Below, in pieces: positions 17,401 through 25,523 of a stretch of 36,835 nt of DNA. A program made the translations under genes and the position numbers. The notes under the pieces are model-generated. The model saw nothing but the letters and a program-made list of their open reading frames with translations. It did not search any database and was not told the DNA's origin. Origin of the DNA: Caldivirga sp. (GTDB lineage Archaea > Thermoproteota > Thermoprotei > Thermoproteales > Thermocladiaceae); contig NZ_JAGDXD010000032.1 of NCBI RefSeq assembly GCF_023256255.1, positions 1 through 36,835 of the forward strand, given 5' to 3'. Position 1 is the first letter of the stretch, and each line of letters begins with the position of its first letter.

Positions 17401-18477
17401 TTAATCATAAACTTTAACTACCCTGTACCAATTATCCCTCTCAGCTGGCTTAAACCCAGTGGACTTAATTAGGGAAGCTACGTAATCCCTTGTGAATGTT
17501 GGTTTACCCAACCCAGTAGCCGGTATAACCCTCTCCTCGTATAGTGTTCCACCGAAGTCGTTTGCACCAAATTTAAGCGCTAACTGGGCTGCATCAAGGC
17601 CATTGGTTAACCAGCTTGATTGAATGTTAGGTAACTCACCCTTAAACACTAGTCTAGCCACCGCCACTACCCTAAGTAATGTGGCTGAGGTTAATGGGTA
17701 GGGAACCTTATTCGTTAATTCACTATTACCTGGCTCAAAATTCCATGCAGTGAAGGATAAGAAACCGTGGGTCTTCCTCTGTAGGCTAATTATCCTATAT
17801 AAGTGTTCAGCCCAGTCCGCCTTAGACTCAACATGCCCATACATCATTGTTGCATTACTCATTATACCTAACCCATGGGCAATCTCCATAATGTTTAACC
17901 AAGTGTCAGCGCTAATCTTATGTGGGGCAATAATCCTCCTAACCCTATCCACCAGTATCTCCCCACCACCCCCAGCTAGCGTATCCATTCCAGCAGCCTT
18001 AAGCCTCTCAAGAACCTCCCTGTAACTCATCCTGTGTTTCCTAGCCAGGTAATCAACCTCAATGGGGCTTAAACCATGGATAGCGACATGGGGGAGCCTA
18101 GCCTTTAAAGCCCTGAATAACTCCTCATAGTACTCAATGCCTAATTCAGGGTTAATACCACCCTGCACCAGCACTTGCCTAATGCCGAAGGCTGAATCAA
18201 CCTCAGTTACAAGCTTAACGGCGTAATCCACACTCATAGTGTATGCCTCAGGGTGCTTAGGTGGCCTGTAGAAGGCGCAGAAACTGCAGGCTATTGTGCA
18301 GACATTGGTGTAATTCAGTATTAGGTTTGGTATGAAGGTCACCACACCATTAAACAACCTCCTGGTTAATTCCCCTGCAGCCATGCCCAGGTCCCATAGG
18401 TTCAATTCAAGGAGCTCCTCAATATCAGGGGGCTTCAACTCCTCACCGCTAAGGGCCTTCTCCAATGCCTGACTCAT
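17401..18477 (-). CDS. mqnC: Cyclic dehypoxanthine futalosine synthase (radical SAM)
   Basis: 358 residues. In the futalosine route to menaquinone, MqnC cyclises dehypoxanthine futalosine. The radical-SAM cluster motif is C60-x3-C64-x2-C67 (TIACSFCAFYRPP), in an NYTNVC context characteristic of the MqnC/MqnE/CofH group. QGGINPELGIEYYEELFRAL, GGGGEILVDRVRRIIAPHK, SNATMMYGHVES and FTAWNFEPGNSEL are the MqnC-type versions of the shared motifs, whereas MqnE has a GGFHP-type segment. A GTTAAAG box (18501-18507 on the minus strand) is centred 27 nt before the ATG. It is divergent from mqnE and mqnA, with 101 nt between them, so the three form one pathway cluster with two promoters. Confidence 0.88.
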   Translation of the reverse strand: MSQALEKALSGEELKPPDIEELLELNLWDLGMAAGELTRRLFNGVVTFIPNLILNYTNVCTIACSFCAFYRPPKHPEAYTMSVDYAVKLVTEVDSAFGIRQVLVQGGINPELGIEYYEELFRALKARLPHVAIHGLSPIEVDYLARKHRMSYREVLERLKAAGMDTLAGGGGEILVDRVRRIIAPHKISADTWLNIMEIAHGLGIMSNATMMYGHVESKADWAEHLYRIISLQRKTHGFLSFTAWNFEPGNSELTNKVPYPLTSATLLRVVAVARLVFKGELPNIQSSWLTNGLDAAQLALKFGANDFGGTLYEERVIPATGLGKPTFTRDYVASLIKSTGFKPAERDNWYRVVKVYD

Positions 18478-18500
18478 TGGTTATTAAGTTAAATTTGGTT

Positions 18501-18507
18501 CTTTAAC
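18501..18507 (-). promoter_or_regulatory. TATA-like box of mqnC
   Basis: On the minus strand GTTAAAG, centred 27 nt before the ATG at 18477; it forms the left half of the divergent mqnC/mqnE promoter region. Confidence 0.5.
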
Positions 18508-18548
18508 TTTAACTCAAGGGTTCACTAACCTGGATTTATTGGGTTAAG

Positions 18549-18559
18549 TTTTTTAAATT
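18549..18559 (+). promoter_or_regulatory. TATA box of mqnE-mqnA
   Basis: TTTTTTAAATT centred about 25 nt before the ATG at 18579, giving a leaderless mqnE message. Confidence 0.55.
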
Positions 18560-18578
18560 AGTCCAATAGTAGTCAATA

Positions 18579-19673
18579 ATGTGCACCATTAATGATGTTA
18601 GGAACGCGGTTGCCAATGGGGTTAGTAAAACAGATGCCTTAAGCCTATTCACTCAATGCGACTTCCGGGTATTGGCTAAGGTGGCTGATGAATTAACGGT
18701 GAAGGTGACGGGGGATACAGTGACCTTTGTTAATAATGTTGTTATTAATTACACTAACGTTTGTGTGGCGCAATGCCCAATATGCGCCTTCTACAGGCCT
18801 AAGGGCCACCCTGAAGCCTACTTGAGGAGTCCCCAGGAGGTTGTTAAGGGTGTTCTTGAGGCTAAGGCTAATTATGGTGTTAGTGAACTGCACATTAACG
18901 GTGGCTTTCACCCTGACTTAACCATTGAGTACTTTGAGGAGTTATTCAGTAGCGTTAAGAAGGCTGCCCCTGAAGTCACAATTAAGGGGCCGACTGCGGC
19001 TGAAGTGGACTTCTACGCTAAGATTTGGCGCATGAGTACTAGGGAGGTTCTTGAACGCTTTAAGACTGCCGGATTAGATGCATTATCCGGGGGTGGGGCT
19101 GAAATCCTTAGTGAGGATGTTAGGAGGATTATAACCCCATACAAGTTTAACGCTGAGGCTTGGTTGCGGATTTCCCATGAGGCCCATGAATTAGGCTTGA
19201 GGAGTAACGCAACAATGATGTATGGGCACGTGGAGGAGCCACACCACATAATAGACCACCTCTTCTCAATAAGGAGGCTGCAGGAGGAGACTAATGGAAT
19301 ACTACTCTTCATTCCTATTAAGTTCGTTCCATGGAACACTAAACTGTATAGGGATGGGTTAGTTAAGGGTCCTGCACCCGTTGAATTGGATGTTAAGGTT
19401 ACTGCAATGTCAAGGATAGTGCTTGGTGGAACTATTAAGAGGATTGGGGCCTACTGGACCTCAGTGGGTAAGAGGCTGGCTTCAACGCTCCTACTGGCTG
19501 GGGCTAATGACTTAGTTGGAACCATGATTAATGAACAGGTGCTTAGGCAGGCTGGCTCAAGTGAACCCTTAAGGCCAACTACGGTGGCTGAGTTAGCTCA
19601 CATTGTTAGGGAGGTTGGTAGGAGACCAATGGTTAGGGATACGTTTCACACGAGGTTAATTGAGGTGAATTAA
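18579..19673 (+). CDS. mqnE: Aminofutalosine synthase (radical SAM)
   Basis: 364 residues. MqnE joins the enolpyruvyl-benzoate product of MqnA to S-adenosylmethionine, giving 6-amino-6-deoxyfutalosine. The cluster motif is C62-x3-C66-x2-C69 (VAQCPICAFYRPKGHPEAY). ELHINGGFHPDLTIEYFEEL is the MqnE-type GG(F/L)HP block, followed by GGGAEILSEDVRRIITPYK and SNATMMYGHVEEPHH. It overlaps mqnA by one base (TAATG), so the two are translationally coupled, which is strong context for the call. Distinguishing MqnE from MqnC rests on these motifs and on having one copy of each. Confidence 0.86.
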   Translation: MCTINDVRNAVANGVSKTDALSLFTQCDFRVLAKVADELTVKVTGDTVTFVNNVVINYTNVCVAQCPICAFYRPKGHPEAYLRSPQEVVKGVLEAKANYGVSELHINGGFHPDLTIEYFEELFSSVKKAAPEVTIKGPTAAEVDFYAKIWRMSTREVLERFKTAGLDALSGGGAEILSEDVRRIITPYKFNAEAWLRISHEAHELGLRSNATMMYGHVEEPHHIIDHLFSIRRLQEETNGILLFIPIKFVPWNTKLYRDGLVKGPAPVELDVKVTAMSRIVLGGTIKRIGAYWTSVGKRLASTLLLAGANDLVGTMINEQVLRQAGSSEPLRPTTVAELAHIVREVGRRPMVRDTFHTRLIEVN

Positions 19674-20410
19674 TGAGGGTTGCTAGGCTTAAGTACGCCC
19701 ATAGTGATCCATTATTCAAATACTCCGGTTTAAACCCAGTACCCACTAGTAATAATGAGTCAATTAAACTCATACTTGAGGAGGAGGTTGACGTAGCCTT
19801 CGTACCATTAACATACGCTGCCCACCACTGTGATGTAATCAACATGGTCCCGTACTTCGCGGTATACAGTAAGGGGCCTGTACTTTCAGCGAGACTCTTC
19901 AGGGGTTCCGGTAGGGGTTACGCAGCCATAGAGGACACTAGCGTTAATGCTGGTGCATTATCAGCACTAATGGGGGTGAGCTTCGAGAGGGTTTCAGACC
20001 CCTATGATGCTTTAAGGAGGTATGAGGGCGTGTTGGTTATTGGAGATGAAGCCCTAAGGATGACTGCATTGGGCTTACCCTACATTGTTGATGTTGGGGA
20101 ACTTTGGGAGGAGAGGATTGGTAAACCCCTCGTCTATGCTGTTATGGTTGCGAGGATTGGTGCGGATAATGGTGAGTTAATGAGGGTGATTAACGGTATT
20201 AGGAGGTCACTTAACTCATTCATGGTTAACCCTGAACCACTAATTAGGGAGGTAGCTGGTAGGCTTAACGTACCTGAGTGGGTGGTTAGGGATTACTTAA
20301 TGAAGAGCATTAGGTATGAGGTTAATGATGAGGTTATTGATGGAATTAACACCGAGCTTGAAATACTTAAGTTACCTAAATGTATACGCGTACTACCCCG
20401 TCAGTGTTAG
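19673..20410 (+). CDS. mqnA: Chorismate dehydratase of the futalosine menaquinone pathway
   Basis: 245 residues with the periplasmic-binding-protein-like fold of MqnA/MqnD. MqnA removes water from chorismate to give 3-[(1-carboxyvinyl)oxy]benzoate, the first pathway step. Signatures: the early LKYAHSDPLFKYSG start, DVAFVPLTYAAHH, YEGVLVIGDEALRM and DVGELWEERIGKPLVYAVMVARIG. The GDEAL and GELW...GKP(L/F)VYA blocks are the MqnA forms. There is no signal peptide, so it is cytoplasmic. The ATG shares its A with the mqnE stop. The stop is one base from the stop of the convergent sulfoquinovose gene. MqnB and MqnD are not in the window. Confidence 0.83.
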   Translation: MRVARLKYAHSDPLFKYSGLNPVPTSNNESIKLILEEEVDVAFVPLTYAAHHCDVINMVPYFAVYSKGPVLSARLFRGSGRGYAAIEDTSVNAGALSALMGVSFERVSDPYDALRRYEGVLVIGDEALRMTALGLPYIVDVGELWEERIGKPLVYAVMVARIGADNGELMRVINGIRRSLNSFMVNPEPLIREVAGRLNVPEWVVRDYLMKSIRYEVNDEVIDGINTELEILKLPKCIRVLPRQC

Positions 20411-20411
20411 T

Positions 20412-21578
20412 TCAAGTCCTCCACTTAATCCTCGGCTTAAGAACATTGGCCTTAGCCTCAATTCTACTCCTATACTTAGCTAAGTCCCTTAATATACCTT
20501 TAGCCTCATCCCTCATATTCCTCCTTAAACCATACATGCCTAACCTAGGCAACACCCTCCTCTCAGGCTCATAATTTAAGTCATCCTCAGGCTCCACCCT
20601 AGGGTTAGGTAAATGAACCACCTGGGGCTCGTAACCTAACACTTCCCTACTTGCCTCCTTAACCAACTCAGCAATACTATTGAGCGTAAGTATCTCCCTA
20701 TAGTGGTAAACCGTCCTGTATTCACTGTCGCTTGGGGGATTCTCGAGGAGGAGCGTTAGGGCTTCAATAGTATCCTCAAGTGACGTGAAGCCCTTCTTCT
20801 GAAGCCCACTACCGTAAACCGTTAACTCATGCCCCACAACCGCCTCTGCGCAAAACCTATTGAACACAGTACCCCACACGTCATCAAAATCAAACCTCGT
20901 GAATAATTCATCGGAAACAATGTCACTAGTCCTCGTACCATAAACGGGCCCCTGGTGGAAGTCAGTTACTGTTATGCCCCATAGTTTATTAGCGTAAACA
21001 AGCATGAAGGAGTCGAATACCTTACTCCAGTGGTACCATGAACCAGCCCACCTAGGTACAAGTATCCTATCCTTAACGCCATTTATTACTGCCTCAATGA
21101 AGGCGTCCTCAGGTAGTTTAAAGGCTGGGTAACCGAATTCACCTAGTGTACCCATTTTAAGTAAGTGAATCTTCCTGTTAATGTCCCTTATTGAGTAAAC
21201 CACGTTGAGGGTGGACTTAAGGTTATTCACCATTGTGTAGGAGGCGTGGTTAACATCAATCATGGAGTATGGGGCTGAACGCTGCTCAGCGAAGTGAACA
21301 ATGGCATCAGGCCTGTGCGCGTCAATAATGTGCCTTACGGAGTCGTAGTCAGTGACGTCTGCCTCATGGAAAATTAACCTTGATCCATAAACCTCCTCAA
21401 CAGCCTTAACCCTATCCTCCATGCTTAATATTGGTAATGCAGACCATGAACCAACCTCCTCAACAGCCCTCCTAGTGTAGAAGTTATCAACACCAATAAC
21501 TTCATGACCCCTCCTCGCAAGCCTAAGCGCAAGCGCCCAACCCAAGTAACCATCTATACCAAGTATGAGAACCTTCAC
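20412..21578 (-). CDS. agl3: UDP-sulfoquinovose synthase (SQD1/Agl3 type)
   Basis: 388 residues, an NAD-dependent short-chain dehydrogenase/reductase. It converts UDP-glucose and sulfite to UDP-sulfoquinovose. The NAD motif is G7-x2-G10-x2-G13 (LGIDGYLGW). Catalytic T144 (KMGTLGEFGYP), Y182 and K186 (WAGSWYHWSK) fall at nearly the same spacing as in plant SQD1. Other SQD1-specific blocks are HFAEQRSAPYSMI, FDFDDVWGTVFNRFC, VGHELTVYGSGLQKKGF and the PNPRVEPEDDLNYEPE-like tail. In Sulfolobus the homologue Agl3 supplies sulfoquinovose for the S-layer N-glycan; the same use is likely here. The start is a GTG with an AAATATAAAT box (21601-21610) centred 26-27 nt upstream. No glycosyltransferase lies beside it. 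Confidence 0.93.
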   Translation of the reverse strand: MKVLILGIDGYLGWALALRLARRGHEVIGVDNFYTRRAVEEVGSWSALPILSMEDRVKAVEEVYGSRLIFHEADVTDYDSVRHIIDAHRPDAIVHFAEQRSAPYSMIDVNHASYTMVNNLKSTLNVVYSIRDINRKIHLLKMGTLGEFGYPAFKLPEDAFIEAVINGVKDRILVPRWAGSWYHWSKVFDSFMLVYANKLWGITVTDFHQGPVYGTRTSDIVSDELFTRFDFDDVWGTVFNRFCAEAVVGHELTVYGSGLQKKGFTSLEDTIEALTLLLENPPSDSEYRTVYHYREILTLNSIAELVKEASREVLGYEPQVVHLPNPRVEPEDDLNYEPERRVLPRLGMYGLRRNMRDEAKGILRDLAKYRSRIEAKANVLKPRIKWRT

Positions 21579-21600
21579 AAGCAGCTCATGTACCCCAACT

Positions 21601-21610
21601 ATTTATATTT
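21601..21610 (-). promoter_or_regulatory. TATA box of the UDP-sulfoquinovose synthase gene
   Basis: Minus strand AAATATAAAT, centred about 27 nt before the GTG at 21578, which supports that non-ATG start as leaderless. Confidence 0.6.
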
Positions 21611-21756
21611 GACTCACATTAAGTCAATACCCAAGCCTCACCGCATGTATTTAAACCTAGAATTGAAAGAATTTGCAGGTTAATCTACGGTAATTTAGCC
21701 TTAAGGCAATAACCCTAATCCCTATTACCCATCTTAGCCCTCAGCGACTTTCCCTA

Positions 21757-22047
21757 TTACGCTAACCTATATACCCTACTCTTCTTATCGTAAATCAACA
21801 CTATTGGCGCATTAAGGCTGGGTATTACTATGACTTCATTAATCCCCTTAACCGTCTGCGTATTATTGGCTTCATAACCAGTCAACCCCACTATGGCATT
21901 GATACTGCTTGCATTATCCTTAAACCTTAATAGTGTGCCTATTGCTTTCACGCTTCCCCTTATGCTCATTTCACTCACCTCGAGTACACTTCCGGGGTTA
22001 GGCTTTATATAGGTTTTGGTGTAAACAGTCGAATACTCAATAGACAC
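21757..22047 (-). CDS. Small conserved-looking protein of unknown function
   Basis: 96 residues, probably mostly beta-strand (SVLEVSEMSIRGSVKAIGTL, then EVIVIPSLNAPIVLIYD), without Cys, signal peptide or membrane helix. I do not recognise the family. Support for a real gene: a GTG start with a TAATATATAAT box (22066-22076, minus strand) centred about 24 nt upstream, neighbour-like codon use, and no better frame on the other strand. It lies downstream of the pcna-priS unit on the same strand but with its own promoter. A nucleic-acid-binding role would suit the small beta-rich form and position, but this is a guess. Confidence 0.6.
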   Translation of the reverse strand: MSIEYSTVYTKTYIKPNPGSVLEVSEMSIRGSVKAIGTLLRFKDNASSINAIVGLTGYEANNTQTVKGINEVIVIPSLNAPIVLIYDKKSRVYRLA

Positions 22048-22138
22048 TATTGCATAATAAATAAATTATATATTAAATGCACGGTTAATAATGCGCCTCA
22101 ACACGATGAAGCAACGCCTATGCGCATGGATTCAAGCA

Positions 22139-23185
22139 TTATTCAGCTAACTGAGCTAAACCCATTAATATTAAGTACACGGCCACATAGGTCGGTTCAC
22201 TAGCCTCCTCACCCGGTTCCTTAATGTGCATTGATTCACCAAGCACCCTACTTACCTGTAGTCTCCTCGTTAACCTAATCCTCGGGTTACCCTTCCTGAA
22301 GGCTATTGCCTTATCCACTATCGACTCAATGCCCTTCTCAAGGTCACTTAGGTTTAATTCCCCAGCCACTAGGCCGGTTTTACCATGGAGGCTATTAGGC
22401 ATCCTCATTAACCTATTGGTGTCTATTGTGACGACTTCATCAATGTGAATAGTTAAGCCACTTCTAATCTCCTCACCCTTATCCCTAATTAAACCAACGG
22501 TAACCTTACCCAGTTTAGAAGCCTCGGCGAAAACCCTCCCAACGCTACCATACACCTTATTCAGTAGGTTAACGTTAAATGGCCCCAACTCAATAACAGT
22601 TGCCCTACCCTCCCTGTTAATTAGTATTTGCCTAGTTAAGTCAACTTTACTTGTTAAGTAATCCACAATCATCCTCCTCTCATCCTGAGTTAGGTTAATT
22701 ACATCCTCAGGGCCCTCCACGTGAACGTGGAAACCCCTATGCCCTGAAAAGGCTACTCTAAGGTACTTCTCCTCAATGCCAAACTCATACCTCAACACGT
22801 CAATGAGCTTAATAACCTCACTTAACGCATCATTAAGGCACTCAACAGTAACCAACTCAACCCCCCTACAGTTATCGGTGGGTAGGTGGTCGCCATCAAT
22901 GTCGAAGACTAGGTCAGCCCCAAGCCACCCCTTCGCATCCATTTCACTTGCCGAGGGGTTGCTGAAGTAGGCGCTTGATAAGTAGAGGTTTCTTGGAATC
23001 CTCTCATTAATGAAATTCCTTAACTCTGTCCAATTCCTGAAACCCAAGTGCCTAATCATTGATTGCCCAGTGAAGGGCTGGTAGGCTAGCTCCCTAGCCT
23101 CAATCCTTGGTACGCCAGGGGGTTTGAAGTAATTCCTGTAGTAGTTTTTGAATAAAACCTCAACATACTTAAGGGATTCATCCAT
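22139..23185 (-). CDS. priS: DNA primase small (catalytic) subunit
   Basis: 348 residues of the archaeo-eukaryotic primase catalytic subunit, which makes primers for DNA replication together with PriL (not in the window). The metal-binding acidic pair is D95 and D97 in DLVFDIDGDH. The SGHRGFHVHVEGP motif follows about 75 residues later, and NSLHGKTGLVAGEL is the conserved C-terminal block. Early YYRNYFKPPGVPRIEARELA matches the usual N-terminus. The ATG overlaps the pcna stop by one base (TAATG), so translation is coupled to the sliding clamp; both act at the fork. No promoter of its own is seen. Confidence 0.95.
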   Translation of the reverse strand: MDESLKYVEVLFKNYYRNYFKPPGVPRIEARELAYQPFTGQSMIRHLGFRNWTELRNFINERIPRNLYLSSAYFSNPSASEMDAKGWLGADLVFDIDGDHLPTDNCRGVELVTVECLNDALSEVIKLIDVLRYEFGIEEKYLRVAFSGHRGFHVHVEGPEDVINLTQDERRMIVDYLTSKVDLTRQILINREGRATVIELGPFNVNLLNKVYGSVGRVFAEASKLGKVTVGLIRDKGEEIRSGLTIHIDEVVTIDTNRLMRMPNSLHGKTGLVAGELNLSDLEKGIESIVDKAIAFRKGNPRIRLTRRLQVSRVLGESMHIKEPGEEASEPTYVAVYLILMGLAQLAE

Positions 23186-23937
23186 TACTCTATCCTTGGA
23201 GCCACGAAGTACGCTAATGTGCCACCACCCGATATTTCGAAGGTTAATGCGAGAGGCTTCTGGGTGGCGAACTCCACTGTAACTATGTCGCTTATTTGAA
23301 ACGCCCTATTAACAATGTCTGATAAGTAATCTACACTGTAGGTTGCTGTAGCGGTCTCCTTATTATCATACTCAAACAACACTTCCCCACCCTTCTCAAA
23401 CTTAATCTCAGTCTCACCCCTATCACTGGAGGCCCTTATGTATAAGCCATCCTCCTTACCCTCGAATTTAGCGGCATCAGCAATAACCTCCACATCCCTT
23501 ACAGCCTGCCTTAAGGCATCGCTGGCTAACTTAGCGGTAACTGTGAAGACTACTTTAGGTGTTGGTAATTGCTCAACAGGAATGTCTATTAGGGGTAGTT
23601 TAATGGTTCTAGTGACCTTACCGCTCATCCTTATCTTAAGGCTATTCTCCTCAACCTCAAAGGTGACGCTACTACCCTTACCAGCCCTCTGCAGTATCTT
23701 CTTAACCTCACTGAAGTTAACACCAATGTTAACGTCCTGGTCAACGTCAGGGTACTCGTCGAAGGCCGTCCTAGGCATGTATAAGTCAACCATGGCTGTC
23801 CTAGATGGGTCAAGGGCCCTAAGCTTAACCCCATCCTTAGTTACCGTTAAGGCTGACTCCTCAACAAGCACAGCCACTGCATCCATTATTAGGTACCACT
23901 CCTTACCATCAGGGTAAGTTAACCTAACACTACTCAC
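23185..23937 (-). CDS. pcn: DNA polymerase sliding clamp (PCNA)
   Basis: PCNA encircles DNA and tethers polymerase and other replication proteins. Hallmarks: LDPSRTAMVDLYMPRTAFDEY in the first domain, LPLIDIPVEQLPTP before the interdomain connector, a lysine/acid-rich second domain, and the C-terminal tail LAYFVAPRIE. I chose the GTG at 23937 (250 residues) over the in-frame ATG at 23952, because the TATA box at 23958-23965 is centred about 25 nt before 23937 but only about 10 nt before 23952, and because family members begin a few residues before the YP-(D/N)-(G/A)-K-(E/D) segment. Crenarchaea usually have several PCNA subunits forming a heterotrimer; which one this is cannot be told. The stop overlaps the priS start. 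Confidence 0.93.
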   Translation of the reverse strand: MSSVRLTYPDGKEWYLIMDAVAVLVEESALTVTKDGVKLRALDPSRTAMVDLYMPRTAFDEYPDVDQDVNIGVNFSEVKKILQRAGKGSSVTFEVEENSLKIRMSGKVTRTIKLPLIDIPVEQLPTPKVVFTVTAKLASDALRQAVRDVEVIADAAKFEGKEDGLYIRASSDRGETEIKFEKGGEVLFEYDNKETATATYSVDYLSDIVNRAFQISDIVTVEFATQKPLALTFEISGGGTLAYFVAPRIE

Positions 23938-23957
23938 AAGCACTACCACCATTTGGA

Positions 23958-23965
23958 TTTTATAA
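23958..23965 (-). promoter_or_regulatory. TATA box of pcn-priS that decides the pcn start
   Basis: On the minus strand TTATAAAA. Its centre is about 25 nt from a GTG at 23937 and too close to the ATG at 23952 for that codon to be on the mRNA of this promoter. Confidence 0.65.
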
Positions 23966-24002
23966 GGCTTACGACCCTTAACCCAGGTAATAGCTGAGAA
24001 CC

Positions 24003-24010
24003 ATTAAAAA
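24003..24010 (+). promoter_or_regulatory. TATA-like box of the HIT-protein gene
   Basis: ATTAAAAA centred about 28 nt before the ATG at 24035, favouring that ATG over the in-frame GTG at 24026. Confidence 0.5.
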
Positions 24011-24034
24011 GAACCCAGGGAGGGGGTGGAAAAC

Positions 24035-24487
24035 ATGGATGAATGCGTCTTCTGCAGGATAATAGCTGGGAAGGCCCCAGGCTACATAGTTTACGAGGAT
24101 GAGGAAACAATAGCAATACTGGACAAGTACCCTATAAACAAGGGTCACGTACTAGTCATGCCTAAGAGGCATTACAGGGATATTTTCGAAATACCCCCTG
24201 AAACACTCTGCAGAGTAACGAAGACTGCTAAACTCATAGCTAAGGCAGTGGCTAATGGGCTTAAGGCTGATGGTGTTAGGCTTATTCAGAATAATGGCTC
24301 CTCAGCAGGGCAGGTGGTGTTTCATTTCCACGTCCACGTGATACCATACTACGGCAGCGGCTATAGGTCACATAGAGTAGAGTTAAGCAGGGAGGAGGCA
24401 ATTGAGGTGGTTAGTAAGGTCACGGAAGCCTTAAGGAACCTTAAGGGAGATACGGCTCCTAAGGACGAGGGGGAGTCTAGCGGTTAA
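24035..24487 (+). CDS. HIT-family nucleotide hydrolase/transferase
   Basis: 150 residues. The histidine-triad motif H97-F-H99-V-H101-V (VFHFHVHVIP) forms the nucleotide-phosphate active site; its middle His is normally the nucleophile. The N-terminal CVFCRIIAGKAPGYIVYEDE block and YPINKGHVLVMPKRHY are typical of Hint/HIT proteins that hydrolyse AMP-linked small molecules; the paired Cys can bind zinc with two His. I chose the ATG at 24035 from the TATA spacing and family starts; a GTG at 24026 would add three residues. It is divergent from pcn-priS. The tail after residue 135 is short and charged. The true substrate is unknown. Confidence 0.92.
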   Translation: MDECVFCRIIAGKAPGYIVYEDEETIAILDKYPINKGHVLVMPKRHYRDIFEIPPETLCRVTKTAKLIAKAVANGLKADGVRLIQNNGSSAGQVVFHFHVHVIPYYGSGYRSHRVELSREEAIEVVSKVTEALRNLKGDTAPKDEGESSG

Positions 24488-24552
24488 TGAAACCTACTGT
24501 TATGCTCCCTAAGAATTCTAAGGCAATTTCTAAACCTAATCAGCAGTAATTG

Positions 24553-24560
24553 TTAAATAT
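24553..24560 (+). promoter_or_regulatory. TATA box of the secreted-protein gene at 24585
   Basis: TTAAATAT centred 28 nt before the ATG at 24585, which favours that start over an in-frame GTG at 24570. Confidence 0.5.
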
Positions 24561-24584
24561 TTTCAGTTAGTGAATTTAACCTTA

Positions 24585-25523
24585 ATGAGCAAGTCTCCAG
24601 TGCTGGCTATAGTCTTAGCCCTATCAGTAGTAATACTTATTACCTTAGTTTTAACCATCCTGCTGATGCATCATTCAGCCACATCAACCAGTGAGGCTAA
24701 GTTAATAATGTGGATTGTACCATGGGGCGCCGGCAACTACACTGTGCCTTCCTGGGCCATACCTGGCGTTGTGTTGGCTTACCAGTGTAATGACCCCTCA
24801 GCATCCATGCCGTGGATAAACTGGGCCCTTTACACAATTCAACAATACGTTAATGAAGATAAGCCAGTCTTCATTAATATTTTCTGCGAAATCTACCAGC
24901 CATCATACAGGTGGAGGGGGACTTTGGATTACATTAATGTCCCACAGTTCATTATAGAGGATTTAAAGAAGATGGATCCAAGTGGTAAGGGACTTTACAT
25001 AGGCTTCAGTGAGGAGGCTGCCTGTGTGGCTAATGCTACCTGTAGGGGTAGCATGATTAAGATTTATAATGAACTTAGGGGTGAATTCCCTGAGGCAGGC
25101 TTCTTCTACTACGCTAGTGATGGTGAGAACGCTAATGATGTATTAGCCTTAGCTAAGGGGGCTAACTTAACCCTGGTTGGTTACGATATTTGGGATTACA
25201 GGTACGTGAACGGTGTAGTCACTGTCCCGGAGTACTTAATCAATAATCTTAATACTCTTAAGTCCAGTGGGTTCAACATAATTGTTGGGGAGGTTGGATT
25301 CAGGTACTGTGATGAACGCGCCTATGTTGATCCAGCTAACTGGAACGTGAAGTTCACTTGGAACTGCACTGCGCCAGCAGTATACATGAGTCAAGTATTA
25401 GGTGAGTTAAGCAGTAGCCTCCACCCAACCTTCATAGGTGTTTGGGCTTGGAATGATAATACCTTTGGCGTACTCTTCAACCCCTATTTGATTAGTGCCC
25501 TTGAGAACTACACTAAGGGTTAG
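24585..25523 (+). CDS. Secreted membrane-anchored protein, possible TIM-barrel glycosidase
   Basis: 312 residues. One hydrophobic segment (about 6-28) is a signal peptide or anchor; the rest should be extracellular, with six to eight Cys and several N-x-S/T sites. A TIM-barrel-like rhythm of strands is suggested: AKLIMWIVPWG, KPVFINIFCEIY, KGLYIGFSEEA, EAGFFYYASDGEN, NLTLVGYDIWDY, NIIVGEVGFRYCDE and FIGVWAWND. Two Glu at strand ends, in GFSEEA and VGEVGF, are placed like the acid/base and nucleophile of clan GH-A enzymes, but I recognise no family. It shares layout with the secreted proteins at 553 and 32536 without clear sequence identity. The 3' end overlaps the convergent Taw1 gene by 11 nt. 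Confidence 0.6.
   Translation: MSKSPVLAIVLALSVVILITLVLTILLMHHSATSTSEAKLIMWIVPWGAGNYTVPSWAIPGVVLAYQCNDPSASMPWINWALYTIQQYVNEDKPVFINIFCEIYQPSYRWRGTLDYINVPQFIIEDLKKMDPSGKGLYIGFSEEAACVANATCRGSMIKIYNELRGEFPEAGFFYYASDGENANDVLALAKGANLTLVGYDIWDYRYVNGVVTVPEYLINNLNTLKSSGFNIIVGEVGFRYCDERAYVDPANWNVKFTWNCTAPAVYMSQVLGELSSSLHPTFIGVWAWNDNTFGVLFNPYLISALENYTKG

Noticed and set aside
23438-23917. 159-codon plus-strand frame over the clamp gene
   Set aside because: Opposite strand is unmistakable PCNA; this frame is low-complexity Leu/Ser/Thr and has no promoter.
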